Below are positions 7,044 to 15,907 of a stretch of 39,779 nt of DNA, one piece after another (position 1 is the stretch's first letter; each line of letters opens with the position of its first letter). The notes under the pieces are model-generated. The model ran no database searches. It saw nothing but the letters and a program-made list of their open reading frames with translations, and had not been told where the DNA came from. Location of the stretch: positions 1-39,779 of the forward strand of contig JACMRQ010000358.1 in the NCBI GenBank assembly GCA_014376355.1. The letters run 5' to 3'. The DNA is from Arcicella sp. (GTDB taxonomy: Bacteria > Bacteroidota > Bacteroidia > Cytophagales > Spirosomataceae). A program made the translations under genes and the position numbers.

Positions 7044-9224
7044 ATGATTATTCCAATTCAAAAAACAAGTAGCGAAGTTAAAAACTTTGTTTTCAGTCCT
7101 TACTTCGGTGATGGACTACGGATAACTTTTGGCGTTGTTTTCCCAAGTTTAATTCTGGCTCAATTTAATTTACTTCAAGTTGGAATTACCGTTTCTTTAG
7201 GTGCTTTATGTGCAAGTATTGTGGATTCGCCTGGACCCATTACACATCGACGCAATGCCATGTTTTTTACCATTGCTATTGTTGCGGTCGTATCCTTACT
7301 TACAGCTTTTTGTAATTTTTCTGTATATCTTCTTGGTATGTTGATAGTTGGGTTAACATTCATATTCTCAATGCTTTATGTCTATGGAACACGAGCGGCA
7401 TCCGTAGGAATTGCAGCATTATTGATAATGATTTTAGGTATTGGAGACATTCGGCCATTACCCGAAATATTGCTTTATTCGCTCAATATTTTCGTGGGTG
7501 GATTATGGTATATTGCCCTAAGTTTATCGCTTCATCGTATCATGCCGTATCGTCAAGCACGGTTAAATTTGGGAGAATGTCTGATTGAAATTGCTGATTT
7601 TATGCGAATTAAGGCGGGTTTTTATCAAGAAGGAATGGACTATGATAAAAATTATAAGAAACTTATTGAAGCTCAAATAACGGTTAGTGAAAAAACTGAT
7701 GCTGTGAGGGAACATCTGTATAAAAGTCGGGAAATTGTGAGGGAAAACACGCAAGAGGGACGATTTTTATTAGTAATATTTGTGGATATGGTGGATTTAT
7801 ACGAACAAATTATGTCCACTTTTTATAATTATCAAAACCTTCATAAACAGTTTGATAAAACAGGCATTCTGACTGATTTTGAAAATACGCTTAATCTCTT
7901 GGCCGAACAAATTGAAGAAATTGGGGCTTCATTAAAAGATGGAACTAATCCCCATCTTTCTTTAAAATTACCCAGAAAAATAAAAGATTTGAAATTAGAA
8001 ATTGAAGCACTTGTAGCTTTGAAAGAATTGGAAAGTTCTACGGTTAATTTTTCAACGATTGGGTTACAGGCTTTAAGAAATATTGAAGTTAATGTTGAAA
8101 ATATATATTTGAGAATCAAAAAGATTCGGGAATATTTTAAAGATAAAAAGCTCAAAACTTTAGTTAAAAATGACATAAAAATTGCTTCATTTATTTCTCA
8201 TCAAGAATATGAACTTGATAATTTTACGGATAATTTAAACCTCAAATCTGAGATTTTTAGACACGCTCTTCGTGTTTCGGGCATAATGTTGGTTGGGTTT
8301 ATTATAGCTCACTCTTTCAATTTTCTTCACAGCAATTGGATTCTATTGACTATCATAGTTATTATGAAACCTGCTTACAGTCTAACAAAAGAACGGAATC
8401 TTGATCGTTTAATTGGTACAGTTGCAGGAGCTTTTATTGGTATGGTTATCCTTCATTTCGTAATGGATACCCATTTGCTCTTTGCCATTTTGTTAATTTG
8501 CATGTTAGGAACGTACAGTTTTCAACGCAAAACATATCTCGTTAGTGTAGTTTTTATGACTCCTTTTATTTTAATTCTCTTCGATTTTTTGGGTATGGGA
8601 AGCCGTGCTCTGTTTATTGAACGGGTTTATGATACGCTCATCGGTGGGGGACTTGCCTTTATCGGAAGTTATATCTTACTGCCAAATTGGGAATATGAAA
8701 AACTTAAAAAGACGCTTATTGAGATGTTGGAAGCTAATTTGGCGTATTATCATCAAGTTTCGCAAATGTATTTTGGCGTTAAATATGATAGAATTCCCTA
8801 TAAAATTATTAGAAAAGAAGTATTTGTACGAAGTGCCAATTTAGCTTCTGGATTTCAACGGATGTTCTCAGAACCTAAGCACAAACAATTAAGCATTAAT
8901 GAAATTCATGAATTTTCGGTGTTAAATCATTTATTGTCATCCTATGTTGCGACACTTGCTTTGTATGCGAGCGAACATTTTGAGAAAATTCCCGATTTTG
9001 AGGGCTTGCAAGTAATTGCCCAAAATACGGAGAATATGATGAAAGAAGCTATGAAAATTATTGAAAAAAGCGAATTTATTGATAAAGAAAGTATCCAAAT
9101 TATCAAACAAAAAATTATAGCTGACCAAGATGAAGAAAGCCAAATTGTCATACCTGAGCAGTTTATGAATATTCAAAAAGTGGCTTATGATATTTGCAAA
9201 ATTTCGGAGCGGATTCGGTTATGA
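7044..9224 (+). CDS. FUSC/YccS-like inner-membrane protein
   Basis: A 726-residue membrane protein with the two-lobe layout of the FUSC/YccS family: an N-terminal cluster of helices (about residues 20-160), a long cytoplasmic coiled segment (about 165-400), and a second helix cluster (about 410-535) containing the typical GxxLDRxxGTxxGxxxG-like stretch (ERNLDRLIGTVAGAFIG). A final cytoplasmic helical part follows. Relatives have been linked to efflux of aromatic acids, but no substrate can be inferred. The ORF track begins at TTG 7038; ATG 7044 is two codons downstream and preferred. It stands between the accC terminator and bioB. Confidence 0.85.
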   Translation: MIIPIQKTSSEVKNFVFSPYFGDGLRITFGVVFPSLILAQFNLLQVGITVSLGALCASIVDSPGPITHRRNAMFFTIAIVAVVSLLTAFCNFSVYLLGMLIVGLTFIFSMLYVYGTRAASVGIAALLIMILGIGDIRPLPEILLYSLNIFVGGLWYIALSLSLHRIMPYRQARLNLGECLIEIADFMRIKAGFYQEGMDYDKNYKKLIEAQITVSEKTDAVREHLYKSREIVRENTQEGRFLLVIFVDMVDLYEQIMSTFYNYQNLHKQFDKTGILTDFENTLNLLAEQIEEIGASLKDGTNPHLSLKLPRKIKDLKLEIEALVALKELESSTVNFSTIGLQALRNIEVNVENIYLRIKKIREYFKDKKLKTLVKNDIKIASFISHQEYELDNFTDNLNLKSEIFRHALRVSGIMLVGFIIAHSFNFLHSNWILLTIIVIMKPAYSLTKERNLDRLIGTVAGAFIGMVILHFVMDTHLLFAILLICMLGTYSFQRKTYLVSVVFMTPFILILFDFLGMGSRALFIERVYDTLIGGGLAFIGSYILLPNWEYEKLKKTLIEMLEANLAYYHQVSQMYFGVKYDRIPYKIIRKEVFVRSANLASGFQRMFSEPKHKQLSINEIHEFSVLNHLLSSYVATLALYASEHFEKIPDFEGLQVIAQNTENMMKEAMKIIEKSEFIDKESIQIIKQKIIADQDEESQIVIPEQFMNIQKVAYDICKISERIRL

Positions 9225-9225
9225 G

Positions 9226-9256
9226 TTTGGAATTTTATACTCCAAATTTGCCAAAC
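9226..9256. repeat. Small palindrome between the FUSC gene and bioB
   Basis: TTTGGA (9226-9231) pairs with TCCAAA (9241-9246), and an overlapping GTTTGG/CCAAAC pairing is also possible. It could be a weak terminator or an operator in front of bioB; no T-run follows. Confidence 0.3.
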
Positions 9257-9306
9257 CCAAAAAGCATGGTTAAATTTAGACATTCAAAGAAATAAGAAAC
9301 GACACA

Positions 9307-10329
9307 ATGATAAAAAATAACTGGACAAAAGAAGAAGTTGAAGCAATTTATAATTTGCCTTTCATGGAATTAGTCTATCGTGCTGCCACAGTTCATCGTC
9401 AGTATAATGACCCGCAGGAGGTTCAAATTAGTACTTTATTGTCAATAAAAACGGGCGGATGTCCAGAGGATTGTTCATACTGTTCACAGGCAGCACGCTA
9501 TCATACAGACGTAAAGGTGCAAAAATTGATGGAAACGCCTGAAGTTTTGGCGGCGGCTCAACGGGCTAAAGATGCAGGTTCATCCCGTTTTTGTATGGGT
9601 GCAGCTTGGCGTGAAGTACGTGATAATAAGGACTTTGATAAGGTTTTAGATATGGTGAAAGGCGTAAATGAATTAGGTTTAGAAGTATGTTGTACGCTTG
9701 GAATGTTATCAGAATCGCAGGCTGAAAAACTGAAAAATGCGGGTTTGTATGCTTATAATCATAACATTGATACCAGCGAAGAAAATTACGAAGATGTAAT
9801 ATCAACCCGTACTTTCGCTGACCGTCTGAATACGATTGATAATGTTCGCAAGGCAAAATTATCAGTTTGTTCAGGAGGAATTATTGGTTTGGGTGAAGGA
9901 GATGTTGACCGTATGGGAATGTTAAAAACTTTGGCAAATATGCCACAACATCCTGATTCTGTGCCAATTAACAACCTTGTACCTATTAAGGGAACACCTC
10001 TTGGCGAGCAAGAACCTGCTTCCATTTGGGATATGGTCAGAACAATTGCTACGGCAAGAATCTTGATGCCAAAATCAATGGTAAGACTTTCAGCAGGACG
10101 GATGGGTATGTCTTTTGAAGGACAAACTTTATGTTTTATGGCGGGTGCAAATTCTATTTTCTCAGGCGATGTACTTTTGACAACCCCTAATCCTACAGTT
10201 TCTAATGATAGAGAATTATTTCAAATCTTGAGTATTAAACCACGTGTGGCTTTTAAAGAAAACAAGCAAAAAGCAGAGGTGAATTTTATTCCGAGTGTAG
10301 TGGAAGCAATGGAAGAGGTTTTGAATTAA
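9307..10329 (+). CDS. bioB: Biotin synthase
   Basis: BioB is a radical SAM enzyme that inserts sulfur into dethiobiotin. The radical SAM cluster motif is visible as Cys52, Cys56 and Cys59 in GGCPEDCSYCSQ. The YNHNIDTS, VCSGGIIGLGE and RLSAGRMGM segments are BioB-specific. Length (340 aa) is normal. No other bio genes are adjacent, but the biotin-dependent accB/accC lie two genes upstream. A hairpin follows the stop codon at 10352-10395. Confidence 0.97.
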   Translation: MIKNNWTKEEVEAIYNLPFMELVYRAATVHRQYNDPQEVQISTLLSIKTGGCPEDCSYCSQAARYHTDVKVQKLMETPEVLAAAQRAKDAGSSRFCMGAAWREVRDNKDFDKVLDMVKGVNELGLEVCCTLGMLSESQAEKLKNAGLYAYNHNIDTSEENYEDVISTRTFADRLNTIDNVRKAKLSVCSGGIIGLGEGDVDRMGMLKTLANMPQHPDSVPINNLVPIKGTPLGEQEPASIWDMVRTIATARILMPKSMVRLSAGRMGMSFEGQTLCFMAGANSIFSGDVLLTTPNPTVSNDRELFQILSIKPRVAFKENKQKAEVNFIPSVVEAMEEVLN

Positions 10330-10351
10330 TAATAAGATAACAAAACAAATA

Positions 10352-10395
10352 TTCATGGCATGATTTAAGGATAACATCCAATTTCATGCCATGAA
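10352..10395. repeat. Perfect 12-bp hairpin after bioB with AGGATAAC loop
   Basis: TTCATGGCATGA (10352-10363) pairs exactly with TCATGCCATGAA (10384-10395). The 20-base loop contains AGGATAAC. It begins 23 bases after the bioB stop and lacks a T-run. A related hairpin follows the next gene. Confidence 0.6.
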
Positions 10396-10437
10396 TTGAT
10401 AATAATATATAATTTCAACTTAGCATAAAATAAAATA

Positions 10438-10905
10438 ATGGCATTACTAAAAGGCGATAAAGCTCCTGATTTTAAATTATATAATACTGACAAACAAGAA
10501 GTTAGCCTTTCGGATTATGAGGGTAAAAATGTAGTTATTCTGTTTTTCCCATTAGCTTTTACGAGTACTTGTACAACTGAATTATGTGAAATGAGAGATA
10601 AAATTTCGATATATTCAAACCTCAATGCGGAGATTTTGGGTATTTCGGTGGATTCACCATTTACCTTAGGAAAATATAAAGCAGAACAAAAATTGCCTTT
10701 TTATTTATTGTCAGATTTCAATAAAGATACGTCGGTTGCTTACGGTTCATTGTATGAAAACTTTATGATGGGCATGAAAGGTGTTTCAAAACGTTCGGCC
10801 TTTGTTGTTGATACAAAAGGAATAATTCAGTATGCAGAAGTGCTGGAAAATGCGGGAGATTTGCCAGATTTTGTGGCAGTTCAAAGTGTTTTAGCAAGTT
10901 TGTAA
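10438..10905 (+). CDS. Peroxiredoxin, BCP/AhpE type
   Basis: A 155-residue thioredoxin-fold peroxiredoxin that would reduce hydroperoxides in the cytoplasm. The active-site pattern PxxxTxxC is present as PLAFTSTC with peroxidatic Cys45. A second cysteine (Cys50) five residues later corresponds to the resolving cysteine spacing of atypical 2-Cys BCP proteins. The start KGDKAPDFKL and the later KRSAFVVDTKGII fit the family. It sits between two CATG-stem hairpins, one on each side. Confidence 0.9.
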   Translation: MALLKGDKAPDFKLYNTDKQEVSLSDYEGKNVVILFFPLAFTSTCTTELCEMRDKISIYSNLNAEILGISVDSPFTLGKYKAEQKLPFYLLSDFNKDTSVAYGSLYENFMMGMKGVSKRSAFVVDTKGIIQYAEVLENAGDLPDFVAVQSVLASL

Positions 10906-10922
10906 AATAACAAAATTAAATT

Positions 10923-10962
10923 TTTCATGTTGACAGGATAACTAAATTTTATCAGCATGAAA
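10923..10962 (+). promoter_or_regulatory. Hairpin that contains the start codon of the next gene
   Basis: TTTCATGTTGA (from 10923) pairs with TCAGCATGAAA (10952-10962), one pair being G-U. The right arm includes the ATG at 10957, so folding would hide the start codon. The loop carries AGGATAAC, as in the hairpin at 10352-10395. Whether it controls translation or ends the upstream transcript is inference. Confidence 0.5.
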
Positions 10963-11547
10963 ATTTTCTTATTTCTATCTCTCCTCTTTTTGTCATTTTC
11001 GACAACTATTTTTTCGCAAAATTTAACGCCATCGAACTTCAATCAAGAACGACTTGATTTGAATCGAAAAGGTCTGACCGTTTTAGGTTCATGGGCGGGG
11101 GCAAATTTAATTACTAACGGAATTTTACTGGCTAATGCGTCAGGAAGTGATAAATATTTTTATCAAATGAATGTTTATTGGAACGTCGTGAATGGTGCTT
11201 TAGCGAGTTTGGGCGTATTGCAAGCCAAGAAAACACAAGCAGATTTAAGCCCTTTTCAGACTTTAGAAGAGCAAAGTAACACCGAAAAAACCTTCTTGGT
11301 AAATACAGGATTGGATGTTGCGTATTTAATGACGGGCGTATATTTACTCGAAAAAAGTAAAAATTCAACCGATAGTCAAGAAAAACTGAAGGGCTACGGT
11401 CAATCAGTGATTTTGCAGGGTGGATTTCTTTTGCTTTTTGATGGAATTATGTATGGCGTGCATCGTTCACATCTGAAAAAAGGAAAAGCCATTTTTGAAA
11501 ATCTTACGTTTACAGGAAATCAATTGGGTTTTGTTTGGCGGTTTTAA
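10957..11547 (+). CDS. Small membrane protein, DUF6992-like
   Basis: A 196-residue protein with an N-terminal signal sequence (MKIFLFLSLLFLSFSTTIFS|QN) followed by about four hydrophobic segments, including GLTVLGSWAGANLITNGILL and SVILQGGFLLLFDGIMYGV. It resembles a Bacteroidota-restricted family of unknown function (DUF6992-like; recognised by overall pattern only). The short N-terminal part before the first helix (LTPSNFNQERLDLNRKG) is polar. It follows the peroxiredoxin gene closely, but a functional link is not evident. The start codon sits inside a hairpin arm. Confidence 0.65.
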   Translation: MKIFLFLSLLFLSFSTTIFSQNLTPSNFNQERLDLNRKGLTVLGSWAGANLITNGILLANASGSDKYFYQMNVYWNVVNGALASLGVLQAKKTQADLSPFQTLEEQSNTEKTFLVNTGLDVAYLMTGVYLLEKSKNSTDSQEKLKGYGQSVILQGGFLLLFDGIMYGVHRSHLKKGKAIFENLTFTGNQLGFVWRF

Positions 11548-11889
11548 AAATGTAGAAACCAGTAAATGTTGCCCAATAGTATTTATCCATCATTTGAAGC
11601 GTGGGAGAATGCTATTTATTTATCTCTATTAATTTTAATCTTGCCCTCAGTCCTCCTATTTCTCTGAATCTACTCACAAAATACTTACTCTCTAATTTCA
11701 ATCTTGGATATAACCTTTTGTTCTCACGAATAACCGTTTCTTACGAATGGTAGTTTAACGCCATTTATTAAACTAACTAATTCCAGAACCTTACAGTCAA
11801 ATAACATTTTTTTTATAAATTTAAGTAAAATTTAGAGATACCAACCTCTTGAGTATAGGTAATAATTTAAAAGATACCCCCTAAAACTA
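11548..11889. other. Gene-free AT-rich gap
   Basis: About 340 bases between the small membrane protein gene and the DUF1080 gene. I see no ORF with coding character, no strong hairpin and no exact TAnnTTTG promoter element. The promoter of the downstream gene is presumably here. Confidence 0.5.
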
Positions 11890-13719
11890 ATGTTTAAAAA
11901 ACTATTATTTCTTCTCATTCCTATTACAGGATTTTCCCAAACCCAAATCTCATTAAATGATTTGAGTGCCTTTAAAAATCCAAGTATTAATTGGACAATT
12001 GAAGGTGGCATTACGGGTAATTTTAACGGAGACCTGCTCAAGCCAATGCCGGGTATGGGCGTACTTTTGAGTACACTGAGAGGTCCAAAATACCAATCAA
12101 CCGATGATTTATATTCTGTTTTGGAACACGGAGATATCAAAATGTCATTGGATTTTATGATTCCAAATGGCTCAAATTCAGGACTTTACCTTCAAAGTCG
12201 TTACGAAATTCAGATTTATGATACTTGGTTGAAAAAACCGATAATAGATAACTTTTGTGGGGCTATTTATCATCGTTGGGATGAATCTCGTGGTAAAGGA
12301 AATGAAGCTTATGAAGGACATCCACCTCGCCAAAATGCAGTGAAAGCTCCGGGCCTTTGGAATCATTTGGAAGTAGATTTTAAGGCTCCAACCTTTGATG
12401 CTACGGGTAAAAAATTGACCAATGCTCGTTTTAATTCCGTTTATCTGAATGGTCTTTTAATCCATCAAAACGTTGAATTATTGGGTGTAACTCGTGGTGC
12501 TGTTTTGCAAGAAGTGGCAAAAGCTCCTTTCAGAATTCAAGGTGACCACGGGCAAGTGGCATTCAAAAATATTTTTTATGAAGTTTTTGAAAAAAGTGAC
12601 ATCAGTTTTACGCCCGTTACCTATGAAGTAACAGAAGGAGTAGTCAATAATTTTAAACAGACTAATCCTAAAATTGTTGCTTCTGGAACCCTTGCTCAAC
12701 CAACTCAAAAAATTATTAATGCCAAAAAGGATTTCTTAGCAAAATATCAAGGAAAATTTACGACAAAAGTCGCTGATAATTATACCTTTATTGGTCAGTG
12801 GGAAGCCGTAGGGGCAATGGTTGTAGATAATGACACGATTATTCAAGGTTGGCATCAACCTTCTGACTATATAAAAGGCAGAAAAAAATTAGCCGCTGGT
12901 GAACATACCTACACCATTCTTTACACCAAAGATTATAATTGGCGACCAAATTCTTTGGGTATTTTTATCCAGAAAGACCAATGGGAAAAACAAAGTATTA
13001 CTGAACGTACTTCTCTTTTGGATATGGTTCCTGTACCATTAATTGAAGTAAAAGCCGCTGACCAACCAGTCGTTCAACGTTCTTTTATTATGTATGGCAA
13101 TAAAAAAATATCGCATGGAATTAATGTAGGAATGCCTGATGGCTTGAGTTTTTCTTACGATTTGAATCAAGGAGGTTTTTTGCAATTGTGGAGAGGTAAA
13201 TTCTTAAATACTACCGATATGTGGCTTGAACGTGGTGAGCCTCAAACGTCTACTGCAATGGGTTTAACAATTAATGCAAATGATAAATTTCCGTTGGCAT
13301 ATTTGACTAATAATGAAACTGATTTTCCAGAAATTTTAACCAAAGAAGACTTAAAATTTAAAGGATATAAACTTGAAAAATATCTTAATAATGGTGGTTA
13401 TCCAAGTTTTATGTATGAATACAAGGGATTGAAAATAAAAGATTCAACTACGCCAATGGAAAAATCGGAAGGTTTAAATCGGCATTTAATTATTGATGGA
13501 GAGTTAAGTAATGCCAAACAATTATACGCCCTTATTGCCGAAGGAACTGATATTGCGGAAGTTGCCATCAATCGTTATGGTATTGATAATCAAACTTATT
13601 TTGTTGAAGTTGTCCCAACCGCAAACAACAAACCTTTCATTCGTGAAAGCAAGGGCAAAAAACAATTATTAATGCCTGTGACGGGTTTGAAAGAAATTTC
13701 TTATAACGTTATTTTTTAA
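11890..13719 (+). CDS. Secreted DUF1080 (3-keto-disaccharide hydrolase-type) protein with PA14-like domain
   Basis: A 609-residue exported protein: signal sequence MFKKLLFLLIPITGFSQ, then a DUF1080 beta-sandwich (about 20-230) with the characteristic NSGLYLQSRYEIQIYDTW and GLWNHLEVDF segments. A PA14-like region follows (about 285-365: GQWEAVGAMVVDNDTIIQGW, then GEHTYTILYTKDY), and then a C-terminal domain of about 240 residues that I do not recognise. DUF1080 members include enzymes acting on 3-keto-glycosides. The next gene encodes a periplasmic beta-propeller cytochrome c, so the pair may act on oxidised sugars. The substrate is not readable. Confidence 0.8.
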   Translation: MFKKLLFLLIPITGFSQTQISLNDLSAFKNPSINWTIEGGITGNFNGDLLKPMPGMGVLLSTLRGPKYQSTDDLYSVLEHGDIKMSLDFMIPNGSNSGLYLQSRYEIQIYDTWLKKPIIDNFCGAIYHRWDESRGKGNEAYEGHPPRQNAVKAPGLWNHLEVDFKAPTFDATGKKLTNARFNSVYLNGLLIHQNVELLGVTRGAVLQEVAKAPFRIQGDHGQVAFKNIFYEVFEKSDISFTPVTYEVTEGVVNNFKQTNPKIVASGTLAQPTQKIINAKKDFLAKYQGKFTTKVADNYTFIGQWEAVGAMVVDNDTIIQGWHQPSDYIKGRKKLAAGEHTYTILYTKDYNWRPNSLGIFIQKDQWEKQSITERTSLLDMVPVPLIEVKAADQPVVQRSFIMYGNKKISHGINVGMPDGLSFSYDLNQGGFLQLWRGKFLNTTDMWLERGEPQTSTAMGLTINANDKFPLAYLTNNETDFPEILTKEDLKFKGYKLEKYLNNGGYPSFMYEYKGLKIKDSTTPMEKSEGLNRHLIIDGELSNAKQLYALIAEGTDIAEVAINRYGIDNQTYFVEVVPTANNKPFIRESKGKKQLLMPVTGLKEISYNVIF

Positions 13720-13743
13720 CAATTAGATTTTAATAAATTGTCT

Positions 13744-13829
13744 ACCTGCTACATCCCCCTGCCCCCTTCAAAGGGGGACTTGCACTAATGGTAATCCCCC
13801 TTTGAAGGGGGCAGGGGGATGTAGCAGGT
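13744..13829. repeat. Perfect 35-bp inverted repeat (MITE/REP-like)
   Basis: Arms 13744-13778 and 13795-13829 are exact reverse complements around a 16-base loop. Each arm contains CCCCCTGCCCCCTTCAAAGG, far richer in G+C than the surroundings, and an internal small palindrome CCCCCTTCAAAGGGGG. It fills the gap between the DUF1080 and cytochrome genes and has no T-run typical of terminators. It looks like an inserted palindromic repeat. Confidence 0.9.
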
Positions 13830-13869
13830 TATATTTTAAAACATTAACTTTCATTAAGAATTTCAAAAA

Positions 13870-15765
13870 ATGAAAAACTATAAATATTTACTCATTACTA
13901 TCTTTGGTTTCTTAACACTGCAAACTTTTGCTCAACAGAAACCAAAACCTCTTACCGAGGAAGATTTTTACGAAATCAAAACCATCACAATCCCTGAAGG
14001 AATAAAGTTAGAAATTGGGGGTGTTGCACCCATGCCTGATGGGCGTGTGGCAGTATGTACTCGGAGAGGGGAAATTTGGATCATTGAAAATCCTTATATG
14101 CCTGATGGAACGCAACCAAGCTATACTTTATACGCCAGTGGTTTGCACGAATCCTTGGGTTTGGCATATCGTGAAGGCTCATTTTATTGTACGCAAAGAG
14201 GAGAATTGACCAAATTGACTGATACTGACGGCGATGATAAAGCCGATATTTATGAGTCATTTGCCAATTGGGATGTTTCAGGAAACTATCATGAATATTC
14301 TTACGGACCCGTTTTTGATAAAAATGGTGATATGTATTTGACTTTTAATGTGGCTTGGGTTGGATATGGCGAAGGTAAATTAGCGAAATGGAGAGGCTGG
14401 TTGGTTAAAATCAAGAAAGATGGAACGCTTGAACCTATTGCTACAGGTTTACGCTCGCCCGCAGGCTTTACGGTTAATTCAAACGGAGATGTTCTTTATG
14501 GTGAAAACCAAGGCGATTGGGTTGGTTCGGGACGGGTTACTCATTTAGAAAAGGGCGATTTTGCGGGAAATGCAGGCGGACTTTCATGGACAAAAGAGCC
14601 AGAATCTCCCCTTAAACCAACAACCGTAAAGGATATTCCAGATACGGGTGAACCTATGTTTGAAGCTGCCAAGAAAATGAAATCTTTGAAATTACCTGCC
14701 GTTTGGTTTCCTCATGCGTTGATGGGAATTTCAACCGCAGATGTGATTGAAGACCAAACGGGTGGTAAATTCGGACCATTTCAAGGACAATATTTTGTCT
14801 ATGACCAAGGACAATCTAAAGCGATGCGAATGACTTTGGAAAAAGTAAACGGCAAATATCAAGGAGCTTGCTATCCTTTCCGTGAGGGTTTTCAGTCGGG
14901 AACTTTGCGGGCAAGATGGGGGAATGACGGCTCAATGTTCGTTGGGCAAACTTCACGGGGTTGGGGGTCAACGGGTAAAGATTTATTTGGATTACAACGT
15001 TTGGTTTGGAATGGCAGAACACCTTTCGAAATGAAAAACGTCTCGGCTCGTCCAGATGGTTTCGAAATTGAATTCACGCAGCCAATTAGTCGCAAAAGTG
15101 CAGAAAATTTTGATAGTTATGAATTAAAAAGTTTCATTTATAAATATCAACATCAATATGGAAGTCCAATTATCAACCAAGAAGTTACGCCTTTACGGGG
15201 AATAATTGTATCAGAAGACCGTACGAAAGTGCGTTTGGTATTAGATAATATTCGTCAGGGATACATTCATCAAGTAATGGCTTCGGGCATTGTTAATGAT
15301 GAAGGACAATCTCTTTTGCATGATATAAGTTATTATACTTTGAATGAAATTCCAACGGGAGATTTGGCAAAAGTACCTCTGAGAACAATTACGCCTGCTT
15401 CCACATCTACGAAAGAAATAAAAGGCTCTTTGAAAAAAGAGAAAATTGGAGCAATAAAAGATATTATTGTGAATAGTAAGGAAGTAGCTGTGTTATTAAA
15501 AAAACACGCTTGTCTCGCCTGCCATGCCGAAGCTAATAAAGTAGTCGGACCTGCTTATACTGATATTGCTAAACGCAATTATACCAATGAGCAAATTTTG
15601 GAATTAGTCTATAGACCAAAACCTGAGAACTGGCCTGATTATGCAACTGAAATGGCCCCAATGTCGCACGTGCCAAAGACAGATGTCTTGAAAATTGCGG
15701 CTTGGATTAATACTTTGGGAAAGAAAGGCAAGGTTGATTTGAATAAAATTGAGAATAGGGACTAA
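13870..15765 (+). CDS. Secreted beta-propeller protein with C-terminal cytochrome c domain
   Basis: A 631-residue exported protein: signal sequence MKNYKYLLITIFGFLTLQTFAQ, then a beta-propeller (about 35-400) resembling sorbosone/glucose dehydrogenase-like and PVC-type heme proteins (MPDGRVAVCTRRGEIWII, ATGLRSPAGFTVNSNGDVLY). A linker of about 130 residues leads to a cytochrome c domain (about 535-625). The heme motif CLACH is near residue 548 and a candidate axial Met lies in MAPMSHVP. It probably passes electrons in the periplasm during sugar or alcohol oxidation. Its place next to the DUF1080 protein supports a sugar role. Substrate and partner are inference. Confidence 0.85.
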   Translation: MKNYKYLLITIFGFLTLQTFAQQKPKPLTEEDFYEIKTITIPEGIKLEIGGVAPMPDGRVAVCTRRGEIWIIENPYMPDGTQPSYTLYASGLHESLGLAYREGSFYCTQRGELTKLTDTDGDDKADIYESFANWDVSGNYHEYSYGPVFDKNGDMYLTFNVAWVGYGEGKLAKWRGWLVKIKKDGTLEPIATGLRSPAGFTVNSNGDVLYGENQGDWVGSGRVTHLEKGDFAGNAGGLSWTKEPESPLKPTTVKDIPDTGEPMFEAAKKMKSLKLPAVWFPHALMGISTADVIEDQTGGKFGPFQGQYFVYDQGQSKAMRMTLEKVNGKYQGACYPFREGFQSGTLRARWGNDGSMFVGQTSRGWGSTGKDLFGLQRLVWNGRTPFEMKNVSARPDGFEIEFTQPISRKSAENFDSYELKSFIYKYQHQYGSPIINQEVTPLRGIIVSEDRTKVRLVLDNIRQGYIHQVMASGIVNDEGQSLLHDISYYTLNEIPTGDLAKVPLRTITPASTSTKEIKGSLKKEKIGAIKDIIVNSKEVAVLLKKHACLACHAEANKVVGPAYTDIAKRNYTNEQILELVYRPKPENWPDYATEMAPMSHVPKTDVLKIAAWINTLGKKGKVDLNKIENRD

Positions 15766-15907
15766 GAGGTTTGAAAGTTTGAAATAATGGTTAATATTCA
15801 ATATACAAGTCATTCACTTTTATATTGAATATTATTTTTTCAGATGACTTTGATAACTTTCTCCTATCTTTACAGGAACTTCCTAATTATCTTAAAATCC
15901 ACTAATA

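Noticed and set aside
10957-11547. Possible link of the small membrane protein to peroxide defence
   Set aside because: Only proximity supports it; no redox motif is visible in the protein.
13744-13829. Inverted repeat considered as a Rho-independent terminator
   Set aside because: Neither strand has a T-run after the stem and the stem is far longer and GC-richer than the terminators elsewhere in the window.
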